Source: Clostridiaceae bacterium (GTDB lineage Bacteria; Bacillota; Clostridia; Monoglobales; Firm-18). Taken from it: a DNA stretch of 9,396 bases. This document shows, piece by piece, positions 1-7,794 of this stretch. Made by a program: the position numbers and the translations under genes. Each line of letters opens with the position of its first letter. Within the stretch, counting starts at the first letter, position 1. Under the pieces are notes generated by a model. That model ran no database searches and was not told where the DNA came from. It saw only the letters and a program-made list of their open reading frames with translations. Where the stretch lies: positions 1-9,396 of the forward strand of contig JAAZFB010000157.1 in NCBI GenBank assembly GCA_012511915.1, written 5' to 3'.

Positions 1-1
1 C

Positions 2-1660
2 ATAGAGGGCGATAACCTTGATGTGTTGAAACTTTTGCAGGAGAGTTACCTGGGCAAGGTGAAAATGATATATATCGACCCGCCGTACAACACTGGAAAA
101 GACAGTTTTTTATACCGCGACAAATTTACTATGGATGCGGATGAATACGATGAAGCTGTCGAAATGTACGATGAAGATGGACTAAAAAATTTCCGTGAGA
201 ACGTAAAGACAAACCCTCGTTATCATTCCGACTGGTGTACATCATTATATCCTGTCTTGGTGTTGGCTCGAAATGTCCTTTCGGATGAAGGCATAATCCT
301 TATAAACATGGATGAAAATGAAATTACAAATCTCCAAAAACTCTGTGCGGAGGTTTTCGGAGAGTCTAACGATTTAGGGACAATTATATGGGATAAGAGA
401 AACCCCAAAGGGGACGCGAAGGGTATTTCATATCAGCATGAATATATTATTGCATACGCCAAGAATAAGCTGTCGTTTGTGGAAAAATGCAAAATGGTAC
501 GACCAAAGAAAAACGCTGTAGCTATGTTAAAAAAGGCTGAGCAACTTTTCAAAAAGATAAACTCTTCTTATACACTTGAACAGGCAAACCAAGAGCTTCA
601 AGCATGGATTAATTTACAAAAGGATTTGAGTGGTGGCGAAAAAGCGTATAACCGTATGGACGCAAACGGAGACTTGTTCCAATCCGTATCGATGGGATGG
701 CCTAATAACAAGAAAGCCCCAGATGATTATTTTGTGCCATTGATACATCCTAAAACTGGAAAACCATGTCCTGTTCCTCAAAAAGGATGGCGAAACCCTT
801 CCGCAACGATGCGTGATTTGTTGAAAGCAAATCTCATACTTTTTGGCATAGATGAATCTACACAGCCAAGAAGGAAATATTTATTGAAAGAGAATATGTA
901 CGAGAATATTCCATCGCTACTCTATTATGGAGGAAGCGATACAGACTTGCTTGCTGAACTGGGGATTCCTTTCGACACCCCAAAGGTTGTCAGCGTAGTA
1001 AAGGAACACATACAATCTTTTACTGCTAATGGGGATATTGTTTTGGATTTTTATTCCGGTTCCGCCACGACTGCCCATGCAGTAATGCAGCTTAATGCAG
1101 AGGACGGAAACAAGCGTAAGTTTATCATGGTTCAGTTGCCAGAATCCGTTGATAATGTTGATTTCCCCACTATCTGCGAAATCGGTAAGGAACGCATCCG
1201 TCGTGCCGGGGATAAAATCAAAGCTGAAGCGGGGTTGACCGCGCTGAATCTCGATATCGGCTTCCGTGTCCTCAAGCTCGACGACACCAACATGAAAGAT
1301 GTGTATTATGCTGCAGGCGACTATACACAAGACATGATTGCCCTGATGGAGAGCAATATCAAGCCCGACCGCACCGATTTGGATTTGCTTTATGGTTGCC
1401 TGCTCGACTGGGGCTTACCGCTGTCCATGCCGCACACAGGCGAAAAGATAGACGACTTCACTGTACACACATACAACGAGGGTGATTTAATCGCCTGCTT
1501 CGAGGAGCGTATCAGCGAAAAAGCAATCCGCGAAATTGCGAATCGCAAACCTCTCCGCGCCGTATTCCGCGACAGCTCATTCACCAGCTCGCCGGAAAAG
1601 ATAAATGTGTTTGAAATCTTTAAGTTGCTTGCACCGAACACAGCTGTCAGAGTCATATAA
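2..1660 (+). CDS. mod: Type III restriction-modification methyltransferase subunit Mod, 5'-truncated by window edge
   Basis: Beta-class DNA methyltransferase that transfers a methyl group from S-adenosylmethionine, normally to adenine N6, and supplies sequence recognition for the Mod-Res complex. The frame is already open at base 2 and reads IEGDNLDVLKLLQ, a conserved stretch of type III Mod proteins, so the GTG at 23 is internal and the real start lies upstream. From memory of clostridial homologues, roughly 100 residues are missing. Counting from the GTG, the catalytic motif DPPY is at residues 19-22 (bases 77-88), in the context MIYIDPPYNTG. SDWCTSLYP and LARNVLSDEG follow, and the AdoMet-binding motif DFYSGSATTA is at residues 342-351 (bases 1046-1075). 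The order DPPY first, FxG motif later is the type III/beta arrangement. Residues ~130-310 between them should hold the target recognition region; this part is ~35% GC against ~55% at the 3' end. The stop codon abuts the ribosome binding site of res, so the two genes are co-transcribed. Confidence 0.95.
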   Translation: MEGDNLDVLKLLQESYLGKVKMIYIDPPYNTGKDSFLYRDKFTMDADEYDEAVEMYDEDGLKNFRENVKTNPRYHSDWCTSLYPVLVLARNVLSDEGIILINMDENEITNLQKLCAEVFGESNDLGTIIWDKRNPKGDAKGISYQHEYIIAYAKNKLSFVEKCKMVRPKKNAVAMLKKAEQLFKKINSSYTLEQANQELQAWINLQKDLSGGEKAYNRMDANGDLFQSVSMGWPNNKKAPDDYFVPLIHPKTGKPCPVPQKGWRNPSATMRDLLKANLILFGIDESTQPRRKYLLKENMYENIPSLLYYGGSDTDLLAELGIPFDTPKVVSVVKEHIQSFTANGDIVLDFYSGSATTAHAVMQLNAEDGNKRKFIMVQLPESVDNVDFPTICEIGKERIRRAGDKIKAEAGLTALNLDIGFRVLKLDDTNMKDVYYAAGDYTQDMIALMESNIKPDRTDLDLLYGCLLDWGLPLSMPHTGEKIDDFTVHTYNEGDLIACFEERISEKAIREIANRKPLRAVFRDSSFTSSPEKINVFEIFKLLAPNTAVRVI

Positions 1661-1668
1661 GGAGGTGA
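1659..1668 (+). promoter_or_regulatory. Ribosome binding site of res
   Basis: AAGGAGGTGA is an unusually complete match to the 16S rRNA anti-Shine-Dalgarno. It overlaps the last two bases of the mod stop codon, and its GGAGG core lies 7 bases before the ATG at 1673. It fixes the res start and suggests strong, possibly coupled translation of the two subunits. Confidence 0.9.
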
Positions 1669-1672
1669 GCGA

Positions 1673-4600
1673 ATGAAATTAAAGTTTAGACATCAAAAAT
1701 TTCAAGCAGATGCGGCAATAGCTGTTTGCGATGTTTTCGCAGGTCAGCTGTTCCATGCACCGACTTATATGATAGACCCTGGCTTAGGACAGATATCACT
1801 TGATGCTGCCCGGGATTTTACGGGTTTTAATAACGCGCCTGTGGCGATTGGCGATGACAAAGTTTTAGAGCATATACGCGCCATTCAGCGGTCGGGGCAG
1901 ATCAAACCATCCGACGCGCTTGACGGACGGTACAACCTTACAGTGGAAATGGAAACCGGCGTTGGGAAAACCTATACCTACATAAAGACAATGTATGAAC
2001 TCAATAAGCGCTATGGCTGGAGTAAGTTTATTATCGTCGTTCCGAGCGTTGCCATTCGCGAGGGTGTGTATAAATCCTTCCAGATGACCGAAGAACATTT
2101 TGCCGATGATTATGGCAAGAAAATTCGTTACTTTATTTATAATTCCTCACAGCTTACCGAGATTGACCGCTTCGCTTCCGACAGTGCAATCAACGTAATG
2201 ATTATAAATAGCCAAGCATTCAACGCACGAGGAAAGGACGCAAGGCGTATTTACATGAAGTTGGACGAGTTCCGCTCTCGCCGCCCTATTGATATATTAG
2301 CAAAAGCAAACCCAATAGTGATTATTGACGAACCGCAATCTGTAGAGGGCGCAGCTACAAAAGAGCGGCTGAAGGAGTTTAATCCTTTGTTCACCCTTCG
2401 CTACTCTGCGACACACAAAGAGGACAGCATATACAATATGATTTATCGCCTTGATGCGTTGGAGGCCTACAACAAACGGCTTGTTAAGAAGATAGCGGTT
2501 AAAGGTATTTCAATCTCCGGCAGCACCGCTACTGAGGGGTATGTATATGTGCAGAGCATAAACCTTTCCAAAGGTAACCCCACAGCAACAATAGAGTTTG
2601 ATATTAAAAACAAAACAGGATTTAGCCCTAAAACGAGAATTGTTTCCGAGGGCTATAGCCTGTTCGACAACTCTGGTGAACTTGCCGAATATAAGGATGG
2701 CTATACTGTTTTGAAAATTGATGGCAGGGATTCATCCGTTGAGTTCACGAATGGCAAGAAGCTATTTGCCGGGGATGTTATCGGTGCGGTCAGTGAGGAT
2801 CAACTTAGGCGTATTCAAATAAGGGAAACAATCCTCTCTCATATCGAACGGGAGCGGCAGCTATTCGCCAAGGGAATCAAAGTCTTGTCGCTCTTTTTTA
2901 TCGACGAGGTAGCAAAGTACAAGCAGTACGACACCCAAGGCAACGCCACAGGTGGCACTTACGCACAGGTTTTCGAGGAAGAGTACAAATCCATCGTCGG
3001 CAGTATACAGCTTGCCCTTGATGATTCCGAAGAGTACCTGAAATACCTTCAGGGTATGCCCGCGGAGCGGACACATGCAGGGTACTTCTCTATTGATAAA
3101 AAGAGCGGGCACATGATTGACAGCAAGCTCGGCGATAAGAAAGAGCGCACCTCAGACGACGTCGACGCGTATAACTTGATTATGAAAGAAAAAGAGCGTC
3201 TGCTTGACCGACGTGAGCCTGTACGGTTCATCTTCAGCCATTCTGCGCTCCGCGAGGGTTGGGACAACCCGAATGTGTTCCAAATCTGCACTTTAAAGCA
3301 AAGCGGCAGCGATGTACGCAAACGTCAGGAAGTCGGACGTGGTTTGCGTCTTGCCGTCAATCAAAGTGGTGAGCGTATGGACGAGAATGTTCTCAGCCGT
3401 GAGGAGATTCATAACGTCAACGTGCTGACCGTTATTGCCAACGAAAGCTACGACAGTTTTGCCAAGGGCCTGCAGAGCGAGATTGCCGAAGCGGTCGCTG
3501 ACCGTCCGCGCAAAGTCGAGGCGAAGCTGTTTGATGAGAAATTTGGTGGGGATACTGCCCTCGCTATCTATGAAAGCCTGATCGAAAACGGCTATGTCAA
3601 ACGCGGTGAACTGACCGAGAAATATTATGAGGCCAAAAAGAACGGTACGCTTGAAGTACCGGAGGAAGCCGCCGGCCGAGCTGCCGATGTTATTGCAGTG
3701 CTCGATTCCGTCTACGATCCGAACGCAGTTAAGCCGGAGAACGCTCGCAAGAATAATGTAGAGGTTACGCTTGATAAGGATAAGATGAACAGTCGCGCAT
3801 TTAGGGAACTCTGGTCGCGTATTAACGGCAGAAGCTATTACACTGTCGGATTCGATGAGGATGAACTGGTCGATAAATCTATCACGGCACTAAACTCCAG
3901 GTTGCGGGTATCCAAGGTTTATTTCAAGGTGGAGAAAGGCGAACAGACAAAGACAATCGAGTCCAAGGACCAACTTCAAGCAGGTGAAGCTTTTGTGCGC
4001 TCGGATATATTGCGTGAGGAAGCGTCGCCGTACACTGCTATGAAAGCCAGCAGTTCTGTTCGTTACGACCTCGTGGGTAAAATTGTCGCCGAAACCGGAC
4101 TTACAAGGAAATCTGTGGCCAACATATTGGTCGGCATTGAGAAGGTCATATTTGATCAGTTTGGGGATAACCCTGAAGAGTTTATTATCCGCGCTGCCAA
4201 CATCATCAATGAGCAGAAAGCCACGGCGATTATCGAGCATATTACCTATGATAAACTGACCTCCGTATTCAGCACGGAGATATTCACTGAACCTGATCTC
4301 AAAAAAGGAGCCTTGGGCATAAATGCCATAGAAGCCAAACGTCATTTATATGACTATGTTATATATGACTCCACAAACGAGCGTGACTTTGCCGCGGAAC
4401 TGGAAGCTCATAGCGGAGAGGTTGAAGTCTATGTCAAACTTCCACGAGGTTTCTACATTAGTACCCCCGTGGGTAAATACAATCCTGACTGGGCCATCGC
4501 ATTTTATGAAGGCAAGGTGAAGCACATCTACTTTGTCGCTGAAACCAAAGGCGATATGTCCTCAATGGAACTACGCGAGATTGAAAAAGCGAAAGCCCAC

Positions 4601-4696
4601 TGCGCCCGGGAACATTTCCGCGCTATTAGCGGAGAGAATGTTAAGTATGACGTGGTGGATAGCTATGATAAATTGTGGGAATTAGTCCAAGGGTAA
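1673..4696 (+). CDS. res: Type III restriction enzyme subunit Res (SF2 helicase/translocase plus PD-ExK nuclease)
   Basis: Restriction subunit that works with Mod. It uses ATP hydrolysis for communication along DNA between recognition sites and then cuts unmodified DNA. The 1007 aa length is normal for the family. Visible motifs in order: an N-terminal FQADAAIAVCDVF segment; Walker A METGVGKT at residues 93-100; motif II DEPQ at 219-222, the type III form of DExx; motif III SATH at 245-248; motif V around SALREGWDNP at 524-533; motif VI QEVGRGLRL at 552-560. The C-terminal nuclease shows PD at 938-939, then ETK at 957-959, giving the D-x(17)-E-x-K pattern of type III endonuclease domains. All catalytic residues I can identify are intact and the frame is unbroken, so the protein is probably active if Mod is. 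The ATG at 1673 is fixed by a strong ribosome binding site 12 bases after mod. A GC drop after the stop marks the end of the restriction-modification operon. Confidence 0.97.
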   Translation: MKLKFRHQKFQADAAIAVCDVFAGQLFHAPTYMIDPGLGQISLDAARDFTGFNNAPVAIGDDKVLEHIRAIQRSGQIKPSDALDGRYNLTVEMETGVGKTYTYIKTMYELNKRYGWSKFIIVVPSVAIREGVYKSFQMTEEHFADDYGKKIRYFIYNSSQLTEIDRFASDSAINVMIINSQAFNARGKDARRIYMKLDEFRSRRPIDILAKANPIVIIDEPQSVEGAATKERLKEFNPLFTLRYSATHKEDSIYNMIYRLDALEAYNKRLVKKIAVKGISISGSTATEGYVYVQSINLSKGNPTATIEFDIKNKTGFSPKTRIVSEGYSLFDNSGELAEYKDGYTVLKIDGRDSSVEFTNGKKLFAGDVIGAVSEDQLRRIQIRETILSHIERERQLFAKGIKVLSLFFIDEVAKYKQYDTQGNATGGTYAQVFEEEYKSIVGSIQLALDDSEEYLKYLQGMPAERTHAGYFSIDKKSGHMIDSKLGDKKERTSDDVDAYNLIMKEKERLLDRREPVRFIFSHSALREGWDNPNVFQICTLKQSGSDVRKRQEVGRGLRLAVNQSGERMDENVLSREEIHNVNVLTVIANESYDSFAKGLQSEIAEAVADRPRKVEAKLFDEKFGGDTALAIYESLIENGYVKRGELTEKYYEAKKNGTLEVPEEAAGRAADVIAVLDSVYDPNAVKPENARKNNVEVTLDKDKMNSRAFRELWSRINGRSYYTVGFDEDELVDKSITALNSRLRVSKVYFKVEKGEQTKTIESKDQLQAGEAFVRSDILREEASPYTAMKASSSVRYDLVGKIVAETGLTRKSVANILVGIEKVIFDQFGDNPEEFIIRAANIINEQKATAIIEHITYDKLTSVFSTEIFTEPDLKKGALGINAIEAKRHLYDYVIYDSTNERDFAAELEAHSGEVEVYVKLPRGFYISTPVGKYNPDWAIAFYEGKVKHIYFVAETKGDMSSMELREIEKAKAHCAREHFRAISGENVKYDVVDSYDKLWELVQG

Positions 4697-4795
4697 CTGG
4701 AATCCTACAACGCCCACAGCAGGCCGTATATGCAGGCTAAGGATTTAGAAATGTGACTGTAACCTTATAGGTATAGTTATTCAGTGATTAGTTGA

Positions 4796-4802
4796 AAGAA
4801 GG
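4796..4802 (+). promoter_or_regulatory. Ribosome binding site deciding the ATG at 4810
   Basis: AAGAAGG lies 7 bases before the ATG at 4810. It favours that ATG over the in-frame TTG at 4792, which would place this site inside the coding sequence and has no ribosome binding site of its own. Confidence 0.6.
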
Positions 4803-4809
4803 TAATTTA

Positions 4810-5286
4810 ATGGACTTGCCTGAGATCCTTGAAGATGAGATATTTGGTACTTTATATGAAGATGAAGATGAGGATGGCAGATATTACGGCGATATTGATA
4901 TTTGCGGGGAATCAATAACCATAGGATTTTTTGTTGAACCTGATGAATATGAAGATTATTGTGGCAATATGTTTCAAAATGCTCACAAAGCACTGAATTG
5001 GATAACTTCAAATAGGAGTGCTTTATTAGAGCAAGCAGCTGAAGATCTTGTAGCTGAATATGACCAAGAAAAGCAAGATCACCCTATGTGGTATGAGATG
5101 TTTCAAAAACAAGTAAAGAGGGTTATGTCTTCAATAAAATTGATAGATATTGATTTTCAAGCTGATGAAGGGTTCTCTCTTACCTTCGATGATGGAGGAC
5201 ATTATTGGGGGAGTTCTGTCGGGTATAATTACATCAGACCTGATAAAATAGATGAAGGGGGTGTTTATCACCCAAGAGGGCTGTGA
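4810..5286 (+). CDS. Small acidic protein, DUF2262/DUF2004-like
   Basis: A 158-aa, strongly acidic cytoplasmic-looking protein with no signal peptide or membrane segment. The N-terminal part reads FGTLYEDEDEDGRYYGDIDI (residues 12-31) and then GESITIGF. This matches from memory the 'fG.L...  ..Y.G.I.i.g..i.i' opening of the DUF2262 and DUF2004 groups. The C-terminal part has FSLTFDDGGHYWGSSV, with the YWG at residues 132-134, like the 'ddg..fWGHsi' ending I associate with DUF2262. Members of these groups are uncharacterised; some sit where immunity proteins would be expected, but nothing here proves that. It begins 113 bases after res, with no convincing terminator between, so it could receive read-through from the restriction-modification operon. 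Its end overlaps the next gene by 35 bases. The family call is tentative; that it is a real gene is likely. Confidence 0.7.
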   Translation: MDLPEILEDEIFGTLYEDEDEDGRYYGDIDICGESITIGFFVEPDEYEDYCGNMFQNAHKALNWITSNRSALLEQAAEDLVAEYDQEKQDHPMWYEMFQKQVKRVMSSIKLIDIDFQADEGFSLTFDDGGHYWGSSVGYNYIRPDKIDEGGVYHPRGL

Positions 5287-6304
5287 GATAAATTTTGGAG
5301 TTTGTATAATTGCAGCAGAAAGGGAAGACGGTGATTGCTTGTATCAAGATGATCATGAAAACAAAGTTCAGATCTGCCGACAACTTGGCATGTTAGTGAA
5401 TGAAATACTCGGAAGCAGTAAAGAATTGCTATCTGTTCTCGAAGAACTTTTTGAACTTTATAAACCAAAATCACAAGAAGAAGCAGGTAAGTTTTGTAGG
5501 CTAAGATTTGATTTGCCCGATTCTGTAGGGTTGCTGTGTTATCTTAAGAAAATTGATATGTCGGATGATGACGAATTTCATGATTCAGCTGCTCCACTAA
5601 GAGATATGGCCCTTGATGTTGCAGCTCGTATGGTAAGTGCCAATGTAATAATCAACGATGTTATTAACATGTATGTTGAACCCCACGATGAAGATATATA
5701 TATTCACCTTTACCTTACCGTGCTGAAACCGGTATCTAATAGTATTTGTTATATGCGTGAGAAACTTGATAAACTTCACAAGGAAATAAGCCAGCAATGG
5801 CCAGATTTGTTAGTAACGGATGATGCCACAGATGAGGAAGAGGATTCCATTTTGCCTAAAGAGGTTGAGAGCTTTCAACTGATGAGGAACTTCCTCGTCA
5901 AAGCTCTTTCCGAATACACCCAAGATCATGATTCGGAAAAAATCCCCGGTTTCATTTTGGCAGTTCATGCTTACCTCGAGGCCTTCGCAAATGGAATTGA
6001 GCCAGATATGGAATTTGATTTTGGTTTTGTCTGCGAAACTGGCAACGAAGAGCATCACGAAATAGAGTATTTGGACTTTCACTTTGAATCGGAAATGATC
6101 CAAGTATCATCTGGTGGCAGCATTTATGACAAACCTGTTGGTAGCGATAGTTATACAAATTGGGATTATAGTATTTGGTTGAATGGTTGGGACGAGGACA
6201 ACGATGAGTATAAATTTTCTACTATGCTTGAATTGGTTCGGAACGGAGCCGAATTATCGATTGAAAGCCCGGATGAATTTATCGACGAGACAGAAGATGA
6301 ATAA
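5252..6304 (+). CDS. Unrecognised acidic 350-aa protein overlapping the DUF2262-like gene
   Basis: I do not recognise a family. The product is acidic throughout, with no membrane segment or signal peptide. Residues ~35-185 look mainly helical (for example NEILGSSKELLSVLEELFEL). A charged linker DDATDEEEDS at 190-199 separates them from a C-terminal half that begins with a helix around FQLMRNFLVKALSEY. That half continues with strand-like, aromatic-rich segments (EIEYLDFHFESEMIQVSSG, YTNWDYSIWLNGWD) and ends in an acidic tail. The start is uncertain. The ATG at 5252 gives the longest form but lacks a ribosome binding site. GTG at 5261 has its purine run too close. TTG at 5339, after a GGTGA, is possible. 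With either of the first two starts the gene overlaps the preceding one, so translational coupling is likely and the two products may act together. No catalytic motif is evident. Confidence 0.65.
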   Translation: MKGVFITQEGCEINFGVCIIAAEREDGDCLYQDDHENKVQICRQLGMLVNEILGSSKELLSVLEELFELYKPKSQEEAGKFCRLRFDLPDSVGLLCYLKKIDMSDDDEFHDSAAPLRDMALDVAARMVSANVIINDVINMYVEPHDEDIYIHLYLTVLKPVSNSICYMREKLDKLHKEISQQWPDLLVTDDATDEEEDSILPKEVESFQLMRNFLVKALSEYTQDHDSEKIPGFILAVHAYLEAFANGIEPDMEFDFGFVCETGNEEHHEIEYLDFHFESEMIQVSSGGSIYDKPVGSDSYTNWDYSIWLNGWDEDNDEYKFSTMLELVRNGAELSIESPDEFIDETEDE

Positions 6305-6349
6305 AATTAGTACAATAGAAATGATAATGTATTGACTAGTTTCCGGTAA

Positions 6350-6580
6350 TTGATAAAAGCTGTTATTGACATTGTGGTCATGTTTTCACGCACGGAAGTT
6401 TCCCATAACATTGCTTGTTAACAGATGGATAGCTCCTATGATATGGATTAAAGTAGCTTTGAGTTCAACTTTTTTGCCTGGATATCGCAGTTTGGGAATA
6501 AGTTGAAGGTGCTTTTGCCTCAAATCATAGTTGATAAATATAAGCTTTATTTGAATGAGATTCTAAACCGATACCTGTAG
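6350..6580 (+). pseudogene. Decayed 3' end of a WYL-domain transcriptional regulator
   Basis: This frame has no usable start and is broken by TAA at 6419-6421 and TAA at 6449-6451, yet its translation looks like the C-terminal part of a WYL-domain regulator. Bases 6356-6418 give KAVIDIVVMFSRTEVSHNIA, like the 'v.i.Fs.ev...v' strand of the family. Bases 6458-6580 give FEFNFFAWISQFGNKLKVLL, then PQIIVDKYKLYLNEILNRYL and a TAG stop. The latter matches the family ending 'f.ffaWi..FG...kVL.P..v...y..yL..Il..Y'. The segment between the two blocks is shorter than usual, so an internal deletion besides the stops is likely. The DNA-binding N-terminus is absent. WYL proteins sense nucleic acid or nucleotide ligands and often repress phage-defence operons. 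This remnant suggests such a gene once stood here. It also accounts for most of the 342-base gap between the flanking genes (6305-6646). Confidence 0.6.
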
Positions 6581-6662
6581 AACAGCAGTAGAGTTTAAAC
6601 ATACACCGTTAGAACTGAGGATGTAACGGATATTGAATTAAAATAATTGATTTATTTGTTGG

Positions 6663-6670
6663 AAGGAGGT
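6663..6670 (+). promoter_or_regulatory. Ribosome binding site deciding the ATG at 6677
   Basis: AAGGAGGT lies with its GGAGG core 7 bases before the ATG at 6677. It rules in favour of this start over the in-frame TTG at 6647, which would place the site inside the gene. Confidence 0.85.
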
Positions 6671-6676
6671 TGTGAA

Positions 6677-7762
6677 ATGTTTTCAACATTAACGCAAGAA
6701 AAAATCGAGTATTATGTATATTGTTTAAATTATCCTGATGCGGGAGAGACCTTTTATATTGGAAAAGGCAAAGGGAATAGAGTATTTAGTCATGCCAACG
6801 GAAATTTGGAAAGCGATTCAAATATTGAAAAAATTGAAGTGATCAATAGTATAAAAAGTAAAGGTCAAAAGGTTGACCACTGGATTATCAGATATGGACT
6901 AACTGAGAAAGAGGCTTTTGAAGTTGAGGCAGCTTTAATCGATTTTGTGGGACTGGATAATCTGTCAAATTGCGTAAAGGGCCATTCCATTGAACGTGGC
7001 AAAATTTCTTGTGAGGAGTTGGACATTCTCTTAGGAGCTAAAAAAATTGAGATCCAAGACAATGTTATGACAATAAAAATAAATGCCAAATATAGAAGTG
7101 ACATGAATGAGCAGGAAATCTATGAGGCAACGAATAAATGGTGGAAAGCAAATCAGGGAAATGCAGAAAAAGCAGACTATGTTCTAAGCGTTCATAATGG
7201 GATTGTGCGAGGTGTTTTTAGACCTATATCATGGTTTAAGGCAGAAGACTCCAACAGAATTGGATTCGAGGGAATGCCAGCGTATGATTTAATCAAGGAA
7301 AGATATTTGCACCGTTCAATTGAAGAATTCATCGTAAAAGGAAATGCCAATCCGATCCAATACTTCTTTGCGGATCATTCTAAAGAAAGCGTCGAGATGC
7401 AAGAATCCGATGACATAATTGATGATGAAGAAATAAGAATTGAAGAAAAAGCAATTTTGATAAAGATAAATGCAAGCTATCGTGATGGAATGAGTAAAAA
7501 TGAAATCTACATTGCTACTAGAGGTAATTGGAAGCTGTCATCGGCAAAGGCACAAAATGCAGAATATGTATTTAGTATAGTGAACGGAACAATCATAGAG
7601 GTGTTTAAGCCTTTGAGCTGGAATAAGTGTATTGATTCGGGAAGGATATTATTTGATGGTGAATTAGCGCCAGAGGCAATAAGAACAAAGTACATCGACA
7701 AATCTGTTAAACATCTCTATTCAAGGGGAGAAGCAAATCCTTGTAAGTATTTGAACATGTAA
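6677..7762 (+). CDS. LEM-3-like GIY-YIG nuclease with two tandem ~100-residue C-terminal domains
   Basis: A 361-aa protein with a predicted DNA endonuclease domain of the GIY-YIG superfamily, of the LEM-3-like (COG3680-type) subgroup. The superfamily motif is YVY at residues 13-15 and YIG at 27-29, in FYIGKGKGNRVFSH. The likely catalytic residues are all present: Tyr13 or Tyr15, Arg35 after the YIG, Glu84 in the helix FEVEAALID, and Asn98 in LSN. Residues 131-230 and 260-359 are two copies of the same domain, alignable without gaps at about 43% identity by my count. They share IKINA.YR, M...EIY.AT, a Trp-Lys, A.YV.S..NG, VF.P.SW, a closing Y..S and GxANPxxY. An acidic linker of ~30 residues separates them. 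I cannot name this domain; a binding or targeting role is inference. The gene starts after the WYL remnant and is followed 32 bases later by an ADP-ribosylglycohydrolase, very likely in one operon. Nuclease function is predicted only. Confidence 0.85.
   Translation: MFSTLTQEKIEYYVYCLNYPDAGETFYIGKGKGNRVFSHANGNLESDSNIEKIEVINSIKSKGQKVDHWIIRYGLTEKEAFEVEAALIDFVGLDNLSNCVKGHSIERGKISCEELDILLGAKKIEIQDNVMTIKINAKYRSDMNEQEIYEATNKWWKANQGNAEKADYVLSVHNGIVRGVFRPISWFKAEDSNRIGFEGMPAYDLIKERYLHRSIEEFIVKGNANPIQYFFADHSKESVEMQESDDIIDDEEIRIEEKAILIKINASYRDGMSKNEIYIATRGNWKLSSAKAQNAEYVFSIVNGTIIEVFKPLSWNKCIDSGRILFDGELAPEAIRTKYIDKSVKHLYSRGEANPCKYLNM
7067..7366 (+). repeat. Internal domain repeat, copy 1 (residues 131-230 of the GIY-YIG protein)
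   Basis: First copy of the duplicated ~100-residue domain. The translation starts TIKINAKYRSDM and ends GNANPIQYF. Compared with copy 2 it has lost the RG of the ATRGxWK signature (it reads ATNKWWK), so the copies have diverged. The likeness is at protein level, not an exact DNA repeat. Confidence 0.85.
7454..7753 (+). repeat. Internal domain repeat, copy 2 (residues 260-359 of the GIY-YIG protein)
   Basis: Second copy, offset by exactly 129 residues from the first and alignable with no gaps. The translation starts LIKINASYRDGM and ends GEANPCKYL. It keeps ATRGNWK, so it probably lies closer to the ancestral form. Confidence 0.85.
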
Positions 7763-7781
7763 AACTTGTGATTACATATGT

Positions 7782-7787
7782 GAGGGG
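7782..7787 (+). promoter_or_regulatory. Ribosome binding site deciding the ATG at 7795
   Basis: GAGGGG lies 7 bases before the ATG at 7795. The in-frame GTG at 7768 would add nine residues but has no site before it, so the ATG is preferred. It gives the family-typical opening MRNRVLDGIMGLCAADALG. Confidence 0.75.
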
Positions 7788-7794
7788 CACGAGA

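Noticed and set aside
23..25. GTG at 23 as the start of mod
   Set aside because: The frame is open to base 2 and the residues before the GTG (IEGDNLD) belong to the conserved Mod sequence, so the gene begins outside the window.
3890..4345. 151-aa open frame on the minus strand within res
   Set aside because: It lies wholly opposite a gene with clear motifs on the + strand, has no family likeness, and is a shadow, as are the other minus-strand frames, including 917-1330 and 8934-9194.
4772..4777. TATAGT as -10 for the DUF2262-like gene, and the ACCTTATAGGT mini-hairpin just before it
   Set aside because: There is no -35 at a workable distance, and the 4-base stem is too short to be a terminator.
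4858..4877. Short GAWGAT-type repeat as a phase-variable tract
   Set aside because: It simply encodes an acidic EDEDEDG run, is imperfect, and is too short to suggest slippage control.
6366..6371. Exact TTGACA as a -35 box
   Set aside because: There is no -10-like sequence 16-18 bases downstream, and it lies in the WYL remnant frame, where it encodes part of VIDIVV.
6616..6644. Promoter for the GIY-YIG gene (TGAGGA and TAAAAT at 17 bases)
   Set aside because: The -10 is fair but the -35 hardly matches; in such AT-rich DNA this is near chance level.
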